Assembly: GCA_963786805.1 (NCBI GenBank)
Contig: CAWBAK010000004.1
Coordinates: 1-64,000, forward strand
Direction of reading: 5' to 3'
Source: CALGFI01 sp963786805
Lineage (GTDB): Bacteria > Actinomycetota > UBA4738 > HRBIN12
DNA length: 64,000 nt
Below are positions 22,974-32,480 of this stretch, piece by piece. The position numbers and the translations under genes are program-made. Every line of letters begins with the position of its first letter. The first letter of the stretch is position 1. The notes under the pieces are model-generated. The model saw only the letters and a program-made list of their open reading frames with translations. It searched no databases and had not been told where the DNA came from.

Positions 22974-25073
22974 ATGCTCGAGATCCGGGTTCTCGGACCG
23001 ATCGAGGTGCTGCAGGACGGTCGGCCACTCGCGATCGGTGGCGCGAAGCAGCGGGCTCTTCTCGCGGACCTCGCACTCAACGCGAACGAGGTCGTGTCGA
23101 TGGAGCGGCTCATCGACGACGTGTGGGGCGACGAGCCGCCGGACGACCCGGAACACAGCCTCCACGAGTACATCTACCGCCTTCGCAAGACCCTCGAGGA
23201 TCACGGTCGCGTCGTCCTCGAGAGGCGGCCCCCGGGCTACGTGCTCAACCTCGCGCCGGAGGACGACCTGGACGCCGACCGGTTCGAGTCGCACATCCGA
23301 ACGGGCAGGAATGCCCTCGAGGCGCGTCCCGCCGAAGCGCTGGTGGCGTTCGACGAGGCCCTGGGATGGTGGCGCGGTCGCGCGCTCGAGGAGTTCGCGC
23401 ACGAGGCGTTCGCCCAGCCGGCCGCCGCGCGCCTCGAGGAGCTGCGCCAGTCGACCCACGAAGGCCGGGCCGAGGCCTTGCTCGCTCTGGGTCGGCACGA
23501 CGAGGCGCTCGTCGAGCTCGAAATGCTGATCGCACGGTTCCCGTTGCGAGAGCGGCTACGCGAGCTCCAGATGGTCGCGCTCTACCGGTCCGGACGGCAA
23601 GCCGACGCGCTTCAAGCGTTCCAGTCCGCTCGCCGGACGCTGGCCGACGAGCTCGGCGTGGACCCGGGCCGCACCCTCGCGTCCCTCGAACAGGCGATCC
23701 TGCGCCAGGATCCGGAGCTCGACGCGCCGCCGGTCGAGGTACGACCCGGCGCGGTGACGCCGCAACCAGGGGCACCGCCGCATCGGTCATCCGGTCGGAA
23801 GGCCCTCGCCGCGGTCTTCGGCGCGATCTCGATCGTCGCCGTCACGCTGGTCGTCGTCCGCCTCATCGCGCCGGGCGACGAGCGCCCGAGCCCGACCGGA
23901 CCGACGGATTCGGGACCATCCGACCCCGGCGGGCTGCCCGTCATCAGATGGAACGAGGTCGGCTCCGCGGCCCCGGACCTCACCGGTGAGGGCGACCAGC
24001 GGATCCTGGATGGCATCGCGATACCGGAGGGCCTGCTGGCCGTCGGAACGACGGCGGCTTTCCGCCCATCGGCGTCGCAACCTCGCGATTACGACGCGGC
24101 CGTGTGGATCCAGTCGCTCCCCAATGAATGGCATCTGGTCATGGACCCAGACTTCACGGCCACGGGGCGACAGGAGGCGACCGACGCGGCCGTCCTCGAC
24201 GGCACACTCGTGGTGTTCGGTTCCGACTCTTCGGGAGGGGACTTCGATGCGGCCGTCTGGACGTCAGACGACGGTGGCCTCTCGTGGGACCGCTTCGATC
24301 CGGGTTCCAACGCGATGGGAGTACGGGGAGACCAAGGCGTCCGAGGTGTGACCACGACCGGATCCAAAGTGATCGCCGTCGGCTACACCCGTCAGGCGGG
24401 CGACGCCGACGCGGCGATCTGGACGTCCTCCGACGCCGAGAGCTGGACGCTGTTGGTCCCCTCCGATCTCAGCGAGCTCGGGGATCAGCAGATGATCACC
24501 GTCACCACGCTCGACGGCTTGTTCGTCGCGGGCGGCTTCAGCGAGTCACCCGAGAGCAAGGACGCCTTCGTCTGGACCTCGACGGACGGTTCTGACTGGA
24601 AGCGCGTCGACGACGACTCGCTTGGCGGAGACGGCGATCAGCAGATCAACGCCATCGTGACGGGAGGTCCCGGTCTCGTGGCCGTCGGCCAGGAGTCGAT
24701 CGACGGAGACACCAACGCAGCCGTATGGACCTCGATCGACGGAATCTCCTGGGAGCGGGTCCAGGACCCGGCCGGAGTCTTCCAAGGAGACGGCTCGCAG
24801 CAGATGTCCGCGGTCGCCGCTTCGGATGTCGGGCTCGTCGCCGCGGGAAGCGAGGTGCTGAACGGCACCAACGGCGCCGTGTGGATCTCTGCGGATGGAA
24901 CGGCATGGGCACGCGTGCCGGCCGGCTCACCCGAGATCGCCCCGCTCGTCGACTTCGGGCGCCAAGGCATCCGAGCACTGCTGACCACCGACGACGGGTT
25001 CGTTGCCCTGGGATGGGAGGGTCGCGGCGGAGACGACGACGCGGACGTGTGGATCGGGCAACTCGCCGACTGA
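22974..25073 (+). CDS. membrane-tethered AfsR/SARP-type regulator with outer beta-propeller
   Basis: ATG 22974 follows CAGGAGG at a good distance and gives 699 residues. Residues 1-95 form an OmpR/PhoB-like winged helix (LEIRVLGPIEVLQDG, then RPPGYVLNLAPEDDLDADRF). Residues about 98-245 form the helical BTAD domain. Residues 277-298 (AVFGAISIVAVTLVVV) are a single membrane segment. Residues about 325-699 hold six or so repeats containing AVWTS-DG-W patterns, such as DAAVWTSDDGGLSWDRFDPG and DAAIWTSSDAESWTLLVPS, the look of an outer BNR-like beta-propeller. The arrangement is like ToxR or CadC: a single protein that senses outside and binds DNA inside. The signal and targets are unknown. It stands divergent from the calcium-repeat gene. 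Confidence 0.85.
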   Translation: MLEIRVLGPIEVLQDGRPLAIGGAKQRALLADLALNANEVVSMERLIDDVWGDEPPDDPEHSLHEYIYRLRKTLEDHGRVVLERRPPGYVLNLAPEDDLDADRFESHIRTGRNALEARPAEALVAFDEALGWWRGRALEEFAHEAFAQPAAARLEELRQSTHEGRAEALLALGRHDEALVELEMLIARFPLRERLRELQMVALYRSGRQADALQAFQSARRTLADELGVDPGRTLASLEQAILRQDPELDAPPVEVRPGAVTPQPGAPPHRSSGRKALAAVFGAISIVAVTLVVVRLIAPGDERPSPTGPTDSGPSDPGGLPVIRWNEVGSAAPDLTGEGDQRILDGIAIPEGLLAVGTTAAFRPSASQPRDYDAAVWIQSLPNEWHLVMDPDFTATGRQEATDAAVLDGTLVVFGSDSSGGDFDAAVWTSDDGGLSWDRFDPGSNAMGVRGDQGVRGVTTTGSKVIAVGYTRQAGDADAAIWTSSDAESWTLLVPSDLSELGDQQMITVTTLDGLFVAGGFSESPESKDAFVWTSTDGSDWKRVDDDSLGGDGDQQINAIVTGGPGLVAVGQESIDGDTNAAVWTSIDGISWERVQDPAGVFQGDGSQQMSAVAASDVGLVAAGSEVLNGTNGAVWISADGTAWARVPAGSPEIAPLVDFGRQGIRALLTTDDGFVALGWEGRGGDDDADVWIGQLAD

Positions 25074-25131
25074 TCGGTTCGGCACCGAGGTGCTGGACCC
25101 GAGCCTCCGGCGAGCCGATACCGAAAGCGAG

Positions 25132-25696
25132 ATGACCGCGCCTCGAACCTGCCGCGCCTGCGGGCCGCCCTGAAGGGCAACGTGATGTGGTGCCTGCAGT
25201 GCTACGAGCCGGTGCGCCAGCTCACGCCCCGGGAGCCGCCGCTCCCCGGCATCCAGTTCATGCCGCCCAAGGACGAAGCTCCGATGTCACGTTGGAAGGC
25301 TGGCGCGACGACCTTCGGGCCCGTCGGACGGATCACGATCACGCTGCTCGTCCTGCTCTTCGCGCCGTGGTCGATGGACGGCTTCGCCATCATCGTGCTG
25401 TGGCCGCCGTACCTCGTGCTCGCGGGGTCGTCCTGCACGGGACGTGGAGGAAGGATCACGTCCAGACCATGACGATCGCGCAGATGGCGGTCGCCGGTCG
25501 CACCTCCAGCCCCGCCGCGGCGAGCCGGACCCCGATCCCGCGTTCGACCGTCGTCGCGTGGCTCCTGCTGGTAACGCTCGGGCTCGGGGTGGGGATCGTG
25601 TGGGCTTCGAGCGGGCAGACGGTCCGCGCCGTGATCGCGATCGGTGCGAGCCTCACCGTCCTCGTCCTGGCGGTGCGCTGGCTCGCGAAGCCCTAG
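25132..25696 (+). pseudogene. zinc-ribbon membrane protein, two frameshifts
   Basis: Three frames combine to one product. From ATG 25132 comes TCRACG, then after one missing base near 25160 KGNVMWCLQCYEPV, so CxxC pairs make a zinc ribbon. A membrane segment, VGRITITLLVLLFAPWSMDGF, follows, then LWPPYLVLAG. After a second missing base near 25430 the frame gives VVLHGTWRKDHVQTM and a last membrane segment, VAWLLLVTLGLGVGIVWASS. Each break sits in a run of G and is fixed by one more G, giving about 188 residues. The role is unknown; the ribbon at the N terminus and two or three helices suggest a small membrane regulator. The gene is convergent with uppS. Confidence 0.65.
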
Positions 25697-25709
25697 TTCC
25701 GATCCGGCG

Positions 25710-26459
25710 CTAGTCGGAGTCGTTCTCGGCGATGGCCCCGAAGCGCCGCGAGCGCTTCTGGTAGTCGCGGATCGCCTCGAACAAGCGCTCGCGGTCGAAG
25801 TCGGGCCAGTACACCGGCGTGAAGTACAGCTCGCTGTAGGCCGCCTGCCACAGGAGGAAGTTGCTGATCCGCTCCTCGCCGCTCGTCCGGATGATGAGGT
25901 CGGGGTCGGGCATGTCGGGGTGGTAGAGCCGGCGCGCGATCGACTCGGGCGTGATCTTCTCGCCCTTCAGCCGGCCGGCGTCGTGGTCGGCCAGGATCCG
26001 CTTGACCGCGTCCGCGATCTCGACGCGCCCGCCGTAGTTGAACGCGATCGTGAGCGTCATCCCGGTGTTGTCCCGCGTCAGCTCCTCGGAGATCTCCATC
26101 TCGCGCAGGACCGAACGGGGCACGCGCCAGTCCCTGCGACCGAGCCAGCGCACCCGCACGTTCATCCGGTTGAGCTCCTCGCGGCGCCTCCGCAGGAGTC
26201 CGCGGTTGAACGCCATCAAGTAGCGGACCTCGGCCTTGGGCCGGTTCCAGTTCTCGGTCGAGAACGCGAACATCGTGAGCCAATCCAGACCGAGCTCGTT
26301 CGCGCCGACGACCGTGTCCCACATCGCGGCCTCGCCCGCGGCGTGACCCTCGGTGCGAGGCAATCCTCGCTGCTTCGCCCAGCGGCCGTTGCCGTCCATC
26401 ACGATGCCGACGTGGCGCGGCAACCGGTCGCGTTCGAGATCGTCCAGGTACGTGCTCAC
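25710..26459 (-). CDS. uppS: undecaprenyl diphosphate synthase family (cis-prenyltransferase)
   Basis: GTG 26459 gives 249 residues and its GTGA overlaps the recO stop; the longer open frame is antisense noise. Motifs are HVGIVMDGNGRWAKQRG (the catalytic Asp and Asn-Gly-Arg), FAFSTENWNRP, AFNYGGRVEIADA and PDLIIRTSGEERISNFLLWQ. The enzyme adds isopentenyl units in cis configuration to make the lipid carrier for cell wall synthesis. In actinobacteria the product may be a shorter chain (decaprenyl), which cannot be told here. It is downstream of, and coupled to, recO. Confidence 0.96.
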   Translation of the reverse strand: MSTYLDDLERDRLPRHVGIVMDGNGRWAKQRGLPRTEGHAAGEAAMWDTVVGANELGLDWLTMFAFSTENWNRPKAEVRYLMAFNRGLLRRRREELNRMNVRVRWLGRRDWRVPRSVLREMEISEELTRDNTGMTLTIAFNYGGRVEIADAVKRILADHDAGRLKGEKITPESIARRLYHPDMPDPDLIIRTSGEERISNFLLWQAAYSELYFTPVYWPDFDRERLFEAIRDYQKRSRRFGAIAENDSD

Positions 26460-27196
26460 GGCGCCAGGCTCCGGGCCATGATCGGAAGGCTCTTCATCCG
26501 ACGGTCGAAGTGGAACTCGGCGAACCCGAACAGCAGGGCCCGCGACTCGCGACGGACCTGCGTGTCGACCGCGATCTCGCCCGCTTCGAGCAACCCAGTA
26601 CCACCGAGCTCCGCGAGGTGCTCGAGCGCTTCTCGAGAGGCGTAGCCGGCATCGAGGTCGGCGTCGGCAGTGCAGACGGCGCCGCCCTGACCGCTCGCGA
26701 AGCGATCGGGGCCCTGCCCGCCACAGACCGCGCAGGCCCGCAGGCTCGGGTGGAAGCCCGAGAGCGAGAGGAGCTTCAACAAGAAGGACTCTGCGACGGC
26801 AGCGGCGTCGGTGGGCCGGGCGTCGAGCGCTCGCATCCCCGTGAGCAACAGCATGAACAGACGGACGTTGCGCTCGTGCTCCTCGGCCACCTTGTCGACG
26901 GCCTCGAGCATCGTCTCTCCGGCCGCGAACGAACCGAGGTCGCCCCGGAGCGCCGAGAACGGCGAGAGGATCTCGGCCTGGCTCACGGTGTCGAGGGCTC
27001 CCCGACCCCGGTACACCATCAAGGACACGTGCGTGAACGGCTCCAACCGCGCGCCGAACCGGGAGGTGGTCTTGCGGATGCCCTTGGCGACCGCCCGGAC
27101 CTTGCCCGAGCCCTGGGTCATCACCGTGACGATCTTGTCGGCCTCGCCCAGCTTGTGCGCCCGCAGGACGACGCCTTGTTCCTTGTAGAGGGGCAT
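26456..27196 (-). CDS. recO: DNA repair protein RecO
   Basis: The 246-residue protein begins at ATG 27196 with MPLYKEQGVVLRAHKLGEAD. It has the N-terminal OB-fold (RAVAKGIRKTTSRFGARLEP) and the C-terminal helical domain with a zinc site, LRACAVCGGQG and AVCTADADLD. RecO loads RecA onto gapped single-stranded DNA with RecR and RecF. Some actinobacteria keep recO next to era and uppS, as here. The stop overlaps uppS by four bases. Confidence 0.94.
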   Translation of the reverse strand: MPLYKEQGVVLRAHKLGEADKIVTVMTQGSGKVRAVAKGIRKTTSRFGARLEPFTHVSLMVYRGRGALDTVSQAEILSPFSALRGDLGSFAAGETMLEAVDKVAEEHERNVRLFMLLLTGMRALDARPTDAAAVAESFLLKLLSLSGFHPSLRACAVCGGQGPDRFASGQGGAVCTADADLDAGYASREALEHLAELGGTGLLEAGEIAVDTQVRRESRALLFGFAEFHFDRRMKSLPIMARSLAP

Positions 27197-27320
27197 CCCC
27201 GGAATCGTAGCCCGGGGCCCGACGCCGCTCCGGGAATCGACGTTGCGAAGTCGTGATATCCGGGCGCACGAGGGCGGAGCCCGTCCCGCAGGCCCGCCCT
27301 CGCCCGGTGAGGCCGGGATG

Positions 27321-27692
27321 CTAGCCCGCCGCCTCCATGTTCTTGGTGACGATCTCCATCGTCTCGTTGAGCCGGTCCGTGGGGCTGAACTCGACCAGCG
27401 AGGTGCCGGCGAAGATGCTCGGCGTGTGTCCGGGGCCCACGAAGTAGGCCTCGCCGCCCGTGAACTCCTCGTCACCGTCCGCTGTGTGGAACACGAGCTT
27501 GCCCTCGAACACGTAGCCCCAGTGCTCGCACTGACAACGGTCGTCGGGCAGGCCGGCGAACAACGGGGTCAGGTCCGCGTCCGCGGTGTAGGTCTCCCAA
27601 CCCACCGTCGTGCCACCGAGCTCCGCGTAGTGGCCCTCGAACCCTTCCAGCTCGACGTGCTCCGTGGCGCTGGACTTCGATGCCTTCGACAT
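27321..27692 (-). CDS. small cupin-like protein
   Basis: ATG 27692 follows GGAAGGAG and gives 123 residues; an in-frame upstream ATG at 27732 would add 13. The body has the small beta-barrel pattern with HWGYVFEGKLVFHTADGDEE and GGEAYFVGPGHTPSIFAG. One or two histidines and DDRCQCEHWG could hold a metal. No catalytic assignment is possible. It lies downstream of the broken SRPBCC gene on the same strand and may have been transcribed with it. Confidence 0.75.
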   Translation of the reverse strand: MSKASKSSATEHVELEGFEGHYAELGGTTVGWETYTADADLTPLFAGLPDDRCQCEHWGYVFEGKLVFHTADGDEEFTGGEAYFVGPGHTPSIFAGTSLVEFSPTDRLNETMEIVTKNMEAAG

Positions 27693-27753
27693 CTGCTTCT
27701 CCTTCCGTCCGTCGTCCTCGATCTGGTTCATGGTCAGGTCGAACGTGTCCCGT

Positions 27754-28319
27754 TCAGCCGACCGCGTTGGCTCCGGCGCGCTCCTCGGCCATCCGGAGGA
27801 GGTTCGTGAGGCCGCCGCGCGCGTACGCACGCGCTGATCTTCTGGGCCAGCGCCCCTCGCCCAGCCCTTCGTCCACCACGGTCTGCGGGACAGGCGCATC
27901 ACCCGCAGCGTGTAGTGCACGCTCGCACCCTGCTCCGTCGCGGTCGGATCTCGTATCGATGGACGTTCGTCCACTCGAGGATCTTCGCCTCGTCTTGGGC
28001 TGCAGCCGTGCCTCGGTGACGAACTCGAACACCTCCGGGCCGTGTGGCCTCGGTCACGACCGATGTGTCCGTGAACGACCCGCTCGGGTCGATCCCGGTC
28101 GTCCGGAACTCGGTGTCCGACCGATGCCGGGCCCGCGCGGCGCCTCCATCGACGCGAGCCGGAACTTCTTGCGCTTCTGGCTGCCGCCCTCCCCACTCGA
28201 GATGCTGCTCGAGGTCGGCCAGCGATCGAACACGGCCTCCGCCGGCGCCGCGCACGTCCCGTCCAGACGCACCTCGAAGAGCGCCTTCCCCGCTCGGTTC
28301 TCGTCCGCTCGGTCCTCAT
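27754..28319 (-). pseudogene. SRPBCC/polyketide-cyclase-like gene, broken many times
   Basis: ATG 28319 sits behind GGAGGAACC. The parts of a START-like domain are readable only by moving between all three frames: LFEVRLDGTCAAPAEAVFD, ADLEQHLEWGG, KRKKFRLASMEAP, TEFRTTGIDPSGSFTDTSVV, EVFEFVTEARLQPKT, AKILEWTNVHRYEIR, ALHYTLRVMRLSRRPWW and LTNLLRMAEERAG. At least seven shifts would be needed. The ends match the length of a complete protein of about 190 residues, so no large piece is missing. Both dense read errors and true decay fit. The product of the intact family would bind a small hydrophobic ligand; no activity is claimed here. Confidence 0.72.
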
Positions 28320-28395
28320 TGGTTCCTCCTCTCCTTCGAGCTGAGGCGAGGATGAGGCGAGCGGGCCTTCGGAGGATGGGGGTGATCCCCTATCT

Positions 28396-30040
28396 CTAGG
28401 CCGAGATCTCCGAGGCATGCCGGTGCGCGAGCGCGGCCGCCTCCATGCGGGTACGGACGTGGAGCTTGGCCAGGATGCTGCTCACGTGATGTTCCGCGGT
28501 CTTCGTGCTGATGAACAGGCGCGCGGCGATCTCGGCATTCGACAGCCCTCCCCCGATCAATGCGAGGACCTCGCGCTGGCGCTTCGTGAGCATCCCGATG
28601 GCCTTCGGTCCGGTTCGGGCGGGGCCGCCGAGCTCTCGGATCAATGCGGCGGCCCGATCGGCCTCGCGGACCGCGCCGAGCGCTTCGAAGCCCTCCTGCG
28701 CCGCGCGTGCCTCATCGAGCGCCACGCGCGGTCGCTCGACCCGTATCGCCTCGGCGAAGGCGAGTTGCGCCCGTGCCATTTCCAGCGGCAGCTCGAGCTT
28801 CCCGAACAGGTCCGCAGCCCGCTGGAAGGCGGCATCGGCCGGCTCGCGACGAGCTTCGGCCAGTCGGCCCTCGGCGAGGCGGGCATAGGCGGCGATCATC
28901 GGATGTCCCGAGTCCTCTGCAGCCGCACTCACGTCGGCGACAGATGCGCTCGCGGCCTCGAGATCACCTCCCGCGAGCTGGGCCTCGACCAGCCGGGCCA
29001 GGAGAGGTGCGCCGAGCATCCCTTCGCGGCCCACCGCGTTCAGTCGTCGCAACAGGCGAGCCGACGCCAGCGCGGGCTCGCCTCGAGCCAAGTCGAGGTC
29101 GGCCAGTCGGCATGGTCGCTTCGGGAAGTCCCTCGCGACCTTCCAGGAGCGCCGCGGCCTCCTCGAGCCGACCCTGCAACACGCGGACCTCGGCGAGCTT
29201 GACCGCGGGATCGACGCATCGGGAACGGTGTCCGCCGGCGCGGAGCGAAGCGATCGAACCCAGCAGCTCTCGCTCGGCGTCCTCGCGACGGCCGGTCGCG
29301 GCGAGCATCTCCGCGTTGCAGGTCCGGCAGAACGCGAGGAGCGGAAGGTCGCTGCGCTGTTGCACGAAGCGCTCGACGATCCTCGCCCACTGCTCGAGCC
29401 GGCCGGCGTCCCCGGCAAGCTCGCACGCCGAGACGAGGCTGCAGCAGCGCCTCGGCGACGGTCTCGAGCATGTCGGCCTCGCCCCCGGTCGCTGCGGCCA
29501 TCGCCTCGTCGAGATGGTCCAGCCCCTCGACGACGCGGCCCGACTGGATCGCCGCCAGCCCGAGCTCGGCGAGCGCGGCGACCTCGAGGTCGGCGTTCCC
29601 AGCGCCCTGTCCGAGCTCCAGGGCGCGCACGGGCGCGGCGATCGCGCTCGGCTGGATCACCGGCCCGACGGCCACGGGCGATCTCGAGCCAGCCACGCTC
29701 CGGGCTCCCCTCGACCCAGAAGCCGCTCGGCCCGCGCGAGCCACCCGTTCGCCGCGGCTTCGTTGCCGTGCACCGACAGATGTTCACGTGCCAGCCAGAT
29801 CGCCACCGTCCCCGCGCGAACCGGGTCGGTCTCCTTGTACTGGACGAACGCCCGCTCCCGATGCTCGAGCGCGCCGTCGGGGTCGCCCAGCCACCACAGC
29901 GCGCGCCCGAGACCGTCCTGCGCGATCGGACCGTCCTCCTCGGCGAGCGCCACCTCGAACGCCGAGCGAGCTCCCTCCCAGTCGCCCGCCTCGAGCGCAG
30001 ACTCGCCCCGCGCGAGCGCGTCGAACGATTCGGAGGCCAT
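28396..30040 (-). pseudogene. LuxR-family regulator with TPR-like helices, four frameshifts
   Basis: ATG 30040 (MASESFDALARGESALEAGD) starts the first frame. Frame changes occur near 29720 (to SPERGWLEIA), 29688 (to GPVIQPSAIAAPVRAL), 29443 (to LVSACELAGDAGRLEQWA) and 29110 (to ADLDLARGEPALASARLL). Removing one base at each gives exactly 546 residues. The N-terminal 470 residues are helical repeats resembling TPRs, with CRTCNAEMLAATGRREDAE. The last 60 hold the LuxR helix-turn-helix: LTKRQREVLALIGGGLSNAE and ISTKTAEHHVSSILAKLHV. Such proteins are transcription activators without a known signal domain. That four single-base removals restore the whole frame suggests an intact gene in the living cell. 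Confidence 0.82.
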
Positions 30041-30108
30041 GTGCCGGATGATGGCAGCCACGGAGGACCGGCGCATCCTCGCGCTCCTGGTGGTCCCTTT
30101 CCTTCCGC

Positions 30109-30966
30109 TCAGGCGCCCATCGGGTGCCAGACGGTCTTGAACTCCATCAACGCCGTGACTTCGTACGGGCTCTGTGCCTCGTCCGAGAACGGGTCGGCCT
30201 CGGGCCCCCGATGCACGCGCTTCACGTTCTCCGCGGCGAGCTCCTCCACCTGAGCGGTCAGCTCCTCGGGCACGCCGGTAACATCGATCGCGTTCACGTC
30301 CATGTGGCCGGCGAGCCAAGGGACGAGCTCGCTCGTGAACCCCGTCAGCAGGTTGACGACGCCTCCCGGGACGTCGGAGGTGGCGAGGACCTCGGACAGC
30401 GTGACGGCCGGCATCGGGTGCTTCTCGCTCGCCAGCACGACGCTCGTGTTCCCCGAGACGATCGCCGGCGCGACCCGCGACACGAGCCCGAGCAGCGCCT
30501 GGTCCTGCGGCGCCACGATCCCGACGAGTTGCGTGGGTTCGGGGACCGTGAAGTTGAAGTACGGGCCCGCGACGGGGTTCGTGCCGCCGAGGATCTGCGC
30601 GATCTTGTCTGCCCATCCCGCGTACCAGACCCAACGGTCGATCGAGGCGTTCACGCCGCGCGACGGATCGGCCGCGCCGGTGTCGGCGAGCTCGGACTCG
30701 AACTGCCCGCGGCGGCCCTCCATCAGCTCGGCGACCCGGTACAGGATCTGCGCGCGGTTGTAGGCGGTCTTGCCGGCCCACTCGGGTTGTGCGGTGCGGG
30801 CCGCTCGAACCGCGTCGCGAAGGTCCTTGCGCGAGGCGCGCGCGGCCCAGCCGAGCGCCCGTCCGTCGTGCGAGAACACCTCGTACGAGCGGCCGGACTC
30901 GCTCCGCGGGAACTCCCCGCCGACGTAGAGCTTCGCGGTCCGCTTGACCGGGAGGCGGGTGCTCAT
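30109..30966 (-). CDS. truncated aldehyde-dehydrogenase-like protein, no catalytic domain
   Basis: ATG 30966 gives 285 residues, well short of the usual 470-500. The N-terminal half resembles aldehyde dehydrogenases: KLYVGGEFPRSESGRSYEV, QPEWAGKTAYNRAQILYRVA and LVGIVAPQDQALLGLVSRVAPAIVSGNT. The region then continues with GGVVNLLTGFTSELVPWLAG and ends after the dinucleotide-binding part. The catalytic cysteine and the Glu-Leu-Gly-Gly motif are absent. There is no sign of a recent break: the frame is clean to a proper stop. It overlaps the stop of the full-length enzyme gene by four bases. In other actinobacteria deoC is also followed by two such genes, so it may be a non-catalytic partner subunit. 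Confidence 0.82.
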   Translation of the reverse strand: MSTRLPVKRTAKLYVGGEFPRSESGRSYEVFSHDGRALGWAARASRKDLRDAVRAARTAQPEWAGKTAYNRAQILYRVAELMEGRRGQFESELADTGAADPSRGVNASIDRWVWYAGWADKIAQILGGTNPVAGPYFNFTVPEPTQLVGIVAPQDQALLGLVSRVAPAIVSGNTSVVLASEKHPMPAVTLSEVLATSDVPGGVVNLLTGFTSELVPWLAGHMDVNAIDVTGVPEELTAQVEELAAENVKRVHRGPEADPFSDEAQSPYEVTALMEFKTVWHPMGA

Positions 30967-32472
30967 CGCGTCTTGGCCCCGTTCCCGCCGTCGAGCTCCA
31001 GGTACGGCTCGAGGCCGTGGCGGCCGCCCTCGCGCCCGAACCCGGACTCCTTGTAGCCGCCGAACGGCGAAGCCGGATCGAACCGGTTGAACGTGTTCGC
31101 CCACACGACGCCGGCCTCCAGACGCTCGGCCATCCACAGGATCCGCGATCCCTTCTCGGTCCAGATGCCGGCGGAGAGTCCGTACGGCGTGTTGTTCGCC
31201 TTCTCGACCGCCTCGGCCGGCGTTCGGAACGTGAGGATCGAGAGCACGGGACCGAAGATCTCCTCGCGCGCGATCCGGTGGCTCTGCGACACGTTCGTGA
31301 ACAGCGTGGGGCGGAACCAGAACCCGCGTTCGGGCAGGTCGCAGTCGGCCTGGTACATCTCGGCGCCCTCCTGGACCCCGGCGGCGACGAGCTCCTCGAT
31401 CCGCTGGAGCTGCGCGCGCGAGTTGATCGCGCCGATGTCCGTGTTCTTGTCGAGCGGGTTGCCGAGTCGCAGCGTCTGCAGCCGCTCCTTGAGCTTCTCC
31501 AACAGCGGCTCGAACACCGGCTCCTCCACCAGCAGGCGCGAGCCCGCGCAGCACACGTGCCCCTGGTTGAAGAAGATGCCGTTCACCACGCCCTCGACCG
31601 CCTGGTCCAGCGGCGCGTCCTCGAAAACGATGTTCGCCGCCTTCCCGCCGAGCTCGAGGGTGAGGCGCTTGCCGGTCCCCGCCGTCGCGCGGCGGATGAT
31701 CTTGCCCACCTCGGTCGAGCCCGTGAAGGCGATCTTGTCCACGCCGTCGTGGTTGACGAGTGCCGCCCCCGGCTCGCCGGCGCCCGTGACGATGTTCACG
31801 ACGCCGGGAGGCAGCTCGGCCTCGCGGATCAGCTCGCCGAGCAGGAGCGCGGTGAGTGGCGTCGTCTCGGCGGGCTTCAGCACGACCGTGTTGCCGGCCG
31901 CGAGCGCCGGGCGCGAGCTTCCACGCCGCCATCAGCAACGGGAAGTTCCACGGGATGATCTGCCCCGCCACGCCGATCGGACGAGGACGCCGGTTCGGGA
32001 ACGCGTACTCGAGCTTGTCCGCCCACCCGGCGTAGTAGAAGAAGTGCGCGGCCGCGAGCGGAAGGTCGACGTCGCGCGACTCCTTGATCGGCTTGCCGCC
32101 GTTCATCGTCTCCAGCACGGCGAACTCGCGGGCCCGTTCCTGGATCTGGCGTGCGATCCGGTACAGGTACTTCGCGCGCTCGCTCCCGGGCAGGTCGCGC
32201 CAGGTCGTTTCGTACGCGTCGCGCGCCGCGCTCACGGCGAGGTCGACGTCCTCGGGACCGGCCTCCGCGATCTGCGCGAGCGGCTGCTCGTTCGACGGGT
32301 CGATCGTCTCGAACCACGTGCCGCTCTTCGGCTCGACGAACTCGCCGCCGATGAACAGCCCGTACTTGTCGCGCAGATGCACGATGTCGGTCGACTCGGG
32401 CGCGTCCGCGTACTCCCAGACCGGCTTGCCCTGCTCGAGGGCCGACCTCGCCTGCTTCTCGATCTTCGCCAT
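30963..32472 (-). pseudogene. aldehyde dehydrogenase, one frameshift
   Basis: ATG 32472 starts the first frame, which runs through AGQIIPWNFPLLMAAWKLAP. At about 31908 the normal family sequence ALAAGNTVVLKPAE appears one base on, so one extra G explains the break. The second frame has the glutamate motif TLELGGKAANIVF, the catalytic cysteine region FFNQGHVCCAGSRLLV and a C terminus with PFGGYKESGFGREGG. The restored length is 502 residues, normal for the family. It follows deoC by eight bases. DeoC releases acetaldehyde, so oxidation of acetaldehyde to acetate is a sensible inferred role. Confidence 0.85.
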
Positions 32473-32480
32473 CGCTCCGC

